Shown here one piece after another: positions 57,468 to 64,000 of a DNA stretch of 64,000 nt. A model generated the notes under the pieces. It did no database searches. It saw only the letters and a program-made list of their open reading frames with translations, and was not told the origin of the DNA. The DNA lies in NCBI GenBank assembly GCA_037176885.1, contig JAWWNJ010000057.1, positions 248,001-312,000 of the forward strand, given 5' to 3'. The position numbers and the translations under genes are program-made. Each line of letters begins with the position of its first letter. Position 1 is the first letter of the stretch. The DNA comes from Favolaschia claudopus (Eukaryota > Basidiomycota > Agaricomycetes > Agaricales > Mycenaceae).

Positions 57468-58796
57468 ATGAACCGACATGCCTCCTCTAAACCATCCTCG
57501 AATTTACCGGTCCAAGGGCAATGGTCTTCGGATCTAACTACGGAGCCAGTGGCAGAAGCGCCGAAGAGACGATCTTTTTTATCTGCCGTATTTGGTCATC
57601 GTCGGAGCCGTTCAGCAGACCCTGGAGATGCAGATGCGCCTCCATCTTACGAAACTGTAACTCGTTCAAGGTCAGCGAAACGAAGCAAATCTTGTGAGGC
57701 CTACGCTTTCTACAGACGACTTGCGTTGATGATGTGTTCATTCAGGGCTGAACAAACCCATGCGTAAAGAGACTTTGGAAGATGCTTTGGAAACCTTGCG
57801 GCAATACGACACCGTAATCCTGGTCGACGATTCCGGTTCTATGACTCAATCGGGCTCCAAAAGAGGAGTAACTCGATGGTTCGAGGTACATCCTTGTCAC
57901 TCTATCTTTACATGTCACTTCATGACCGTTCATAGGCTGGTCAAGCGCTTCAGGCCCTGGCCGAAGTGGCGCAGCGGTACGATGAAGATGGAATAGATAT
58001 TCACTTCCTCAATAACAAACACCAGGCACTCAATATGCGGGTACGTTGAGCGGTCTCCGGAATTTGTATAATCATAGATATTGATTTTTTTCATCGCAGT
58101 CTTCAAGCGAAGTCCGTCAGGTATTTGAGCAAGTCGAACCGACTGGCACCACTCCCACTGCAGAACGGCTCGATCAGCTTCTCAAGCCGTATCTCACCAA
58201 ACTTGAAGCGGCTGAGATCCAGCCCGATGGGACCCCGAGGGATAGGCAAACTGGCGAACAAATCAAGCGTATCAATTTCATTGTCATAACAGAGTGAGAT
58301 CTCCCTTTCCTACAATTCAACGATATACTGACCGCTGCTCCAGTGGGATATCTGGTACGCAATTCCTGAGTTATCTGAAATTTCCAGTAATGTTTCTTGC
58401 AGCTGATGACCCTAAATATCCCATCATCGAGGCCGCAACACGCCTCAAAGCCATGCGCAATCTAACCCGAGTGCAGGTAATTGAGTCCCGTGCGCGCATT
58501 TGTCTTGATTGAGCTCACGTTTGCGCGCGAACAGCTCGGCATCCAGTTCGTTCAAATAGGCAACGACGAAGAAGCCACTCGTGGGTTGCAATCACTGGAC
58601 GATGATCTCACCAAGGAACGCGATATCTGGGTATGTTGTGTTGAATCATCTTCGCTTTTTGGCTCATTAGTCGAAGGACATCGTGGACACCACGCCGTAC
58701 TCGAAGTTGAACCCAGTGACCGCAGACGGGTTGATCAAAGTCCTTCTCGGGGGCATCAATCGTAGAGTTGATGAGCAGAAGAAGGGTCGAAAGTAA
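57468..58796 (+). CDS. von Willebrand factor A domain protein
   Basis: Seen: ATG at 57468 (MNRHASSKPSSNLPVQGQWS) and a basic, Ser-rich N-terminus (RSFLSAVFGHRRSRSADPGD with a PPSYE motif). The vWA domain begins LRQYDTVILVDDSGSMTQSG and holds a perfect MIDAS DxSxS. It continues GIDIHFLNNKHQALNMR, SSEVRQVFEQVEPTGTTPTA and INFIVIT-DGIS. Then come DPKYPIIEAATRLKAMRNLT, LGIQFVQIGNDEEATRGLQS and the C-terminus NRRVDEQKKGRK, stop at 58796. About eight exons with short introns; frame intact. The family occurs widely in basidiomycetes. The MIDAS implies metal-dependent protein binding, and PPxY-like residues could bind WW domains (inference). Confidence 0.85.
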
Positions 58797-59368
58797 TCAT
58801 TACCAGTTAACATACCAAAAGTTTGCTCCTCGTCCCACCTCGCAGGTATTCGTACAAAAACTCATGTATATGGCAGTTGACTCCGAGTCAGGTTGTGGCT
58901 TAACTTACACGTATTTACTTAGCTGAATAACCTCCTTCTTCTCCTCCCCGGGCTAAATAGGCTAGATGTTTATTGTAATATTGTAATAAATCCTACTCAT
59001 TCTTTTCCGAGGTGGTTTTCAACGTTGATCATTGCCTCACGTTACCCAAGTATCGCCGGAGTTGTACACTAATAGAAGTCGATCGGGCCGTTCAGCAATC
59101 TCATGAGACGCGACAATTCTCAGATAAGTAGACCTGAGTTTTGAACAGGGTATGATGCGTTGATTTCTGAATATATGTGTGCAAATGCGTTGATAGGCTG
59201 TGTACAAATGTACGTGACAGTTAACCGTAGAGATAAGAAACCGCGAAGAAACTTGATATTCAAGAGAGCGTCTGAATGGCCGCTAGTAGAAACAGCGTTG
59301 AAGCTACAATCGATCTGGTGTTCACGAATCAGCCCTTCAACGTCGAGGACACCAACATTCAAATCCAC
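58797..59368. other. Intergenic between convergent genes
   Basis: 3' flanks. A frame on the minus strand (59368-59120) could be a further exon of the next gene, because its last codons overlap a good GTAAGT donor. Confidence 0.45.
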
Positions 59369-60103
59369 TTACGGCGAAGTGGAAATCGAGAATGCTGCTG
59401 CCTTATTAGCGCCGTTGCGGCCAAGTGGCGGATCTCCCGTTACAACAGCATAGTCAAACAATAGCCGCTTGCCGTCAGGGGCGATTTCTACATGCACAGT
59501 GTGGGTTGTCCATGTCAAGTTTTGTATATCGTAGAGGGTGGCGTTATAGGCCTCGGTTTGGGGCTTGATGTCGTTGTATGCGAAGTGGTTCGTTGGAGGC
59601 CCGCCGTCAAGAGAAATAGAGGTATTATATATGTCCCCGGTATCTTGAGCGACGTAAAGAGTGATGCCCGTTCCTGGGGGGATGGTCTAATGGGCGAAGG
59701 AAAACGAATCATTGGCACAAACCATTGAACGGTATAGTCATGCTGCAATTATCAGCAGTGAGGCACTGGGTATCTAGATTTTGTGAGCGGGAGACCTTTT
59801 GTCGAATGAGTTACTCAGTTACAAGTTCTGTCGTGGCAAGGTTGACGATGAGTGCGCTGCAGAGGTCTGGATAGGGTTCAGAGCTCACGCGGTTCCACCG
59901 AAGCAAAGACTCTCGTTGACGGAGACCGCAAGGCCGTTCGAATTCTCAAAAGAGTATTTCAGCCATTTGCTGTTGTAGCCTACCCCCGCGCTGGAATTGT
60001 AGGTGATGATGGGGTCCTGGTCATCGATGTAATACAGTGCGTTGGCATATGGAGTGAAGGCAAGGGCGGAGAGAGCTGCAACAGCTGCAGGGAAGGACCG
60101 CAT
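59369..60103 (-). CDS. Small secreted protein, jelly-roll-like basidiomycete family
   Basis: Seen: ATG at 60103 with a clear signal peptide (MRSFPAAVAALSALAFTPYA, cleavage probably after NA). Then come LYYIDDQDPIITYNSSAG, GYNSKWLKYSFENSNGLAVS and NESLCFGG. Introns near 59890-59850 and 59790-59670 are followed by PPGTGITLYVAQDTGDIYNT, SISLDGGPPTNHFAYND and LTWTTHTVHVEIAPDGKRLL-FDYAVV. The end is AFSISTSP, stop at 59369. The pattern (IDD.DP.I.Y, TGI.LY, SLDGG.P, HTV.V) is that of a common secreted fungal family with a carbohydrate-binding-like beta fold; its function is unknown. A GTAAGT at the stop might lead into another exon. Confidence 0.7.
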
Positions 60104-60641
60104 AGTAGGTGTAGAAAGATTCCTATCAGTTTACCGATCGCCAGACTGACTTTTATATTGTACGACAAAATGTCAACGGGGTGTTCCGAGTTTAGGCACG
60201 GTGCCTGTCGCTGATCCAGGTATAGCGCTTAGCGGCCGAAACTTCAAGTTGAACAAGTAGGTAGCCCAAAGGTAGCCTGAGACTCGCTTGGTGTCATTCG
60301 CGGCTCCACGTGTAAGGGTGAGCGCTAGCCCAGACTAAATCCAAAGAACGCGATGCAAGTGTAGAGAGCTGCATCCTGTAAAGAGACCAAGCTTGAGACG
60401 ACTCACAAGGTTAACAAGGAGAAAAATTACCAAATTGGGAGAAAGGTGTTGCTTGGCCGATTTTGGAATGTGTTCGGATCAGAGCGGATCTTGTCACGCT
60501 ATCTTCCGGCCAACATCCCAGCCGCCAGCCAAAAAAAAACCCAGAAATCTTATTTGCAGCCACAATACTGCCAACCGATATCTGTCTGCCCATCTTCTTG
60601 CTCAAGTGTTCATTGAGAGCAGACATAAGTAATGCCGCCAT
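60104..60641. other. Intergenic, no gene supported
   Basis: Promoter side of the secreted-protein gene and flank of the foldback element. No coding frame is convincing. Confidence 0.5.
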
Positions 60642-61431
60642 CACACCGCGGGAGCGCGCAAAAAAGGCTCCCTACAGTTAGATTTTAATTTTAGATATTG
60701 AGGTACAAAGAAAGTTCCTAATATAGTACTTTGATATCAAAGATAAAAGACTCCCCAAAAGTTCCCCCGATTAGTTCGAAACTTAGGTGCAAAACAGGCT
60801 TGATCATTTTTGAGATAAAAAGGTGCGACTTAAGCGGCCCATTTCCGCGCAACTTACACCGGGTATCAGGGCACCTGATTTTCCCTCCTTTTTCACAGAT
60901 AATAAAGAGCTGTTTTTGAACCTGTTTTTGAGCCTGATTATTACATATAACAGGCAACATATTGCGGCATTGGGCCGCAAGATATGGCAAATTTCAGGCC
61001 CACTTTTACTTAGCCTTGATTTTTGCCATATTGGGGCACAAGATAATGCAAATATCAGGACCACTTTTACCTAGCTTGAAATTTGCCATATCTTGCGGCC
61101 CAATGCCGCAATATGTTGCCTGTTATATGTAATAATCAGGCTCAAAAACAGGTTCAAAAACAGCTCTTTATTATCTGTGAAAAAGGAGGGAAAATCAGGT
61201 GCCCTGATACCCGGTGTAAGTTGCGCGGAAATGGGCCGCTTAAGTCGCACCTTTTTATCTCAAAAATGATCAAGCCTGTTTTGCACCTAAGTTTCGAACT
61301 AATCGGGGGAACTTTTGGGGAGCCTTTTATCTTTGATATCAAAGTACTATATTAGGAACTTTCTTTGTACCTCAATATCTAAAATTAAAATCTAACTGTG
61401 GGGAGCCTTTTTTGCGCGCTCCCGCGGTGTG
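60642..61431. mobile_element. 790-bp foldback (long inverted repeat) element
   Basis: Seen: arms 60642-60996 and 61077-61431 are inverted copies of 355 bases with only about two mismatches. They begin and end CACACCGCGGGAGCGCGC. An 80-base spacer separates them. CAT directly precedes (60639-60641) and follows (61432-61434) the element and could be a 3-bp target duplication. It encodes no transposase. The arms would form a very stable hairpin in single strands or RNA. Alternative: a recent inverted duplication, though the termini and duplication favour a transposable element. Confidence 0.88.
60973..61076 (+). repeat. Direct repeat inside the foldback centre
   Basis: GGCCGCAAGATATGGCAAAT...CCCACTTTTACTTAGCCTTG is followed by a diverged copy, GGCACAAGATAATGCAAATA...CCACTTTTACCTAGCTTG. 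Each is about 46 bases. Confidence 0.75.
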
Positions 61432-61434
61432 CAT

Positions 61435-61784
61435 GATTCCGAACGAACCCTGCTCGAAATCGATTTGACCCTGGGATAGTGCCTCGATGCTCAGCGCTCA
61501 TCTGGAAGCGCACACTTCCCCACAGCCTTGAAGAGGGTTGCTCTGACCTCAACACGTACACTTGCATACTGGATCTGGCATGTCTGGCACGCTTTTGTTG
61601 CGCGGCGATACCACATGTCTCATTTTATTTCTGCACGAGGCTTATATCTCATCCCGCAATCGCCAGCTTTGCCCTTCCCTACACCAAATTAGATGAATTC
61701 CCTGAACGGCTTTCTCTGTCGACATACGTAGACTCTCAGCATGCGTTAAACTTACACCCCCACAGGCGCTAACGGCGGCTCAAG
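61435..61784. other. Promoter side of the BTB gene
   Basis: No supported coding frame. An open frame at 61479-61772 lacks motifs. Confidence 0.5.
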
Positions 61785-62808
61785 ATGAACCACGATGCGG
61801 GCACTTCGCGATTTAAGATAACGGTAGGCCAACCAACATATTCACTAGTTCCTTTGCCCTACCATGACAGACACTCGAACCACTTTACAGGGTGTGAAAC
61901 CGCACGAAAAATACCACTTGAATGGCGGAGATTTACACATCATCGTAAGTATGTCAATCGCTAGGAAGTCTTGCGCTCGCTGACTTGTGTATCAGGCGGA
62001 AGATCGCGAATTTTGTGTCCACAGATACTTTTTCGAAAGAGACTCCGCCAAATTTCGCGGACTGCTCGCTTCACCTTCACCTGGCCAACCTCGCAAAGGT
62101 TCATCGCATCTGACTGCCATCAAACTGGACGGTGTGTCCGTCAAGGAATTTGAAATATTCCTATGGGTGTTCTACAACCCGCAAGTCTTTACTCGTTTTC
62201 TAAAGACTCGCCGAAACTGAATCTCTCTAGCACCTATTCGCTATACGACACCACCGTCTCCGAGTGGAGCTGTATTCTTCATTTAGGCCACGAGTGGCAG
62301 TTTGCCGAAGTCGAAAAGCTGGCTGTCCGAGAGCTGGAGAAGATGCCCATGCCGGTTGTAGATCGTATTGTGCTCTATCAAGAGCACAACGTTTCTGAGG
62401 ATTTACTACTCCCGCATTTCGCTACCGTGTGTGCACGGGGCTCGCCTCTCAATCTCGACGAGTCCGAGCGGCTAGGGATGTCTACGGTGGTGCTCCTTAA
62501 CCAGACCATGCACTTCAACTACACAAAGTCGTCTCCCACGGCGAAAACAGCCAATACCGCACTGGCTGTCAAAATCCTCGCCCACATTGACGAGGTTGGA
62601 ACGGCCAAAGCGAATGGTGAGCTGATCTTGCTTCCTCCACATGTGCTGCCTAAAATGGTCTGTGTAAGGCACGCCGACTTCAGATCTTTCTAATGCGCCG
62701 AATGGTTTCGCTAAGGGGAAGGGAGCCTCGGACTCAGAGTCTGAGAGCAACAAAAGGGGCGAAAAGTCGAAGAAAGGATCAGGCAACGGTACGGGTGGCA
62801 GAACTTGA
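61785..62808 (+). CDS. BTB/POZ domain protein
   Basis: Seen: ATG at 61785 (MNHDAGTSRFKIT). Introns lie near 61831-61890 and 61945-61994, and the fold starts KYHLNGGDLHII-AEDREFCVHRYFFE. It continues DSAKFRGLLASPSPGQPRKG, AIKLDGVSVKEFEIFLWVFYNP, YSLYDTTVSEWSCILHLGHE and FAEVEKLAVRELEKMPMPVV. The tail is basic and Ser-rich (ESESNKRGEKSKKGSGNG), stop at 62808. The intron at 62181-62230 begins GC, and its removal joins FYNP to TYSLYD in frame as the family expects. The last intron is near 62618-62686. Family: protein-protein interaction or Cullin-3 adaptor domains, expanded in Agaricomycetes; the partner is unknown. Confidence 0.82.
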
Positions 62809-62973
62809 ACGTGTCAATGGCCACGTTATTTTGTGTACTTGTACTTGAATTCTCACAAATGTCCGTCAATCCGTCCCATTCGCGGAGGCAAAGAAAGCTG
62901 CAAAGGGGGGACACCTTCACGTGACCGCGTATCAGCTTCTTTCTTTGCCTCACCCTCTTCCCCCGCCTCTTCA

Positions 62974-63997
62974 ATGGACATCCAGCAAATCTTGAACGTT
63001 ACTCCCGAATCTCTCGTGACGTGGGCTGGCGTGCTGGAAGGCGACCTGGGCAATCTTCCCGACTCCGTACGAGAAGCGCGTCTCAGCAACCAGGTCGGTT
63101 GACATCCATGATCCAACCAAGATTCGGTGCGGCCACGTATGCCAGAGGTTGACCTAGCGCTCTCCAGCTTGCCATCCTTCAATCCCAACCCATCGGCGCG
63201 CAAATGAAAACACACTCGTGCGTCGCGTTCATTCAAAGACGAAAGAAAGGCGTCAAGCTCGATCTTCAGTCAAGTTGCTGCAAAATATCTGCCCTCGCTG
63301 ATAGATCTGTATCGAGAGAGAGACCAAGTCATCAGTTCTGCCAGCACGCTCATCAATGTCATCACCGCCTCGTAGGCTTTATTCGACTTTCCCTTTTATT
63401 TCTCCGTTACGATGATGCTACAATAGACCCTACTTCGTTCGCTTCCTTCGTACCCCTGGCGGAAATGGTATCGCAGCGCTGCAAACCAAACGCGCAGCGG
63501 CCTCGATTGACCAAATTGATACTACGTTCAACGCCGATAGCGTTGCCGAGATTTTTCAATTTCTGGGGACCCTGCTGCTCCTTCAAGGCGTGCAAGACGT
63601 AGCACCCGAAGATAAAGCGATCCTCTTGCGGCATCTCCCGAATTGTGAACGCAAGTTTGTGGGGAGACTCGCGTCTGAGACCGCTGGTCGATGCATGGCT
63701 TTGTTGAGCGACGATCCGTGAGTGCTATGAACCCGATTGTGTGGGCAGCCTAGGTCACTCAATATCATATTGCAGATACATGCGCCCGATGATGCAGGAG
63801 GTGAAGCGGGTACTTGAGCAGCCCCTAGAACAGTGTGGCGGTCCTGGATGCACTCTCCGAGTACAGAAGAACGGCGCTGAACTCTCTCAATGTTCAAGGT
63901 ATGTGTAAACTATTGGTCTCTGATGCGAACGCTAACACCTCAAAGGTGTAAATCCGCTGTCTACGTGTGTGCCATTCATTATGAGGACCGAGCTTAG
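62974..63997 (+). CDS. MYND-type zinc finger protein (end near window edge)
   Basis: Seen: ATG at 62974 (MDIQQILNVTPESLVTWAGV). Introns near 63095-63167, 63221-63269 and 63375-63430 join RLSNQ-LAILQSQPIGAQMK, QVAAKYLPSLIDLYRERDQV, FNADSVAEIFQFLGTLLLLQ and HLPNCERKFVGRLASETAGR. The C-terminus has a MYND-like cluster, CGGPGCTLRVQKNG...QCSRCKSAVYVCAIHYEDRA, stop at 63997. The first two Cys pairs and the YxC..H part are present, but the usual final His-x3-Cys is missing. Either another intron carries the frame past the window or the finger is incomplete. Family role: protein interaction, frequent in fungal regulators; specific function unknown. Confidence 0.7.
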
Positions 63998-64000
63998 AGC

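Noticed and set aside
1..64000. CRISPR arrays, bacterial operons, rRNA genes
   Set aside because: None seen; the repeats present are transposon-related and the genes are intron-containing fungal genes.

Overview
The window is nuclear DNA of a filamentous basidiomycete, very probably an Agaricomycete. Genes are split by many short introns (about 45-65 bp), lie close together on both strands, and belong to families typical of that group: KDZ transposases, DUF6534 membrane proteins, F-box/leucine-rich proteins, BTB and MYND proteins, and Cid1, PAN3 and LSm7 of RNA metabolism. Coordinates of multi-exon genes run from the chosen start codon to the stop codon. Introns were placed by eye from splice sites plus reading frame.

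Region 1 (1-18,000) is transposon territory. It holds an accessory transposon-type gene (754-4,459, minus), an unrecognised gene (about 11,996-12,817, plus), a Ulp1-like cysteine protease (13,165-14,433, minus) and a KDZ transposase with an N-terminal CxC1 cysteine cluster (14,414-17,897, minus). A GCCTCCG/CGGAGGC motif is repeated through coding, intron and spacer DNA of this region and is rare elsewhere. An LTR element with two nearly identical 457-bp LTRs and a TCGAG target duplication (4,882-11,557) sits inside it. That element has no recognisable gag-pol, but carries one 932-codon ORF of unknown function and a set of C/G-rich hairpin repeats.

Region 2 (18,000-32,500) is mostly host genes: an F-box/LRR-like gene, a 1-Cys peroxiredoxin relic, a DUF6534 membrane protein, LSM7, PAN3 (tail to tail with LSM7), a multi-pass membrane protein, and an ALDH3-type aldehyde dehydrogenase whose conserved frame is broken by about nine or ten one-base insertions.

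Region 3 (33,690-49,000) begins with a small element whose inverted repeats flank a truncated RecQ-type helicase. An O-methyltransferase, an indoleamine-dioxygenase-like protein and a monocarboxylate-type MFS transporter follow (the last two divergent), then an F-box gene, a MITE-like inverted repeat and a second MFS transporter (polyamine/drug type). The methyltransferase, dioxygenase-like gene and transporter could form a small metabolic cluster, but this is inference.

Region 4 (49,000-64,000) holds an unrecognised charged protein, a Cid1-type nucleotidyltransferase with a long disordered tail, an inosine triphosphatase (HAM1), a von Willebrand A protein, a secreted protein, a 790-bp foldback element with 355-bp arms, a BTB/POZ protein and a MYND-type protein that ends at the window edge. 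Four host genes contain probable GC-AG introns.
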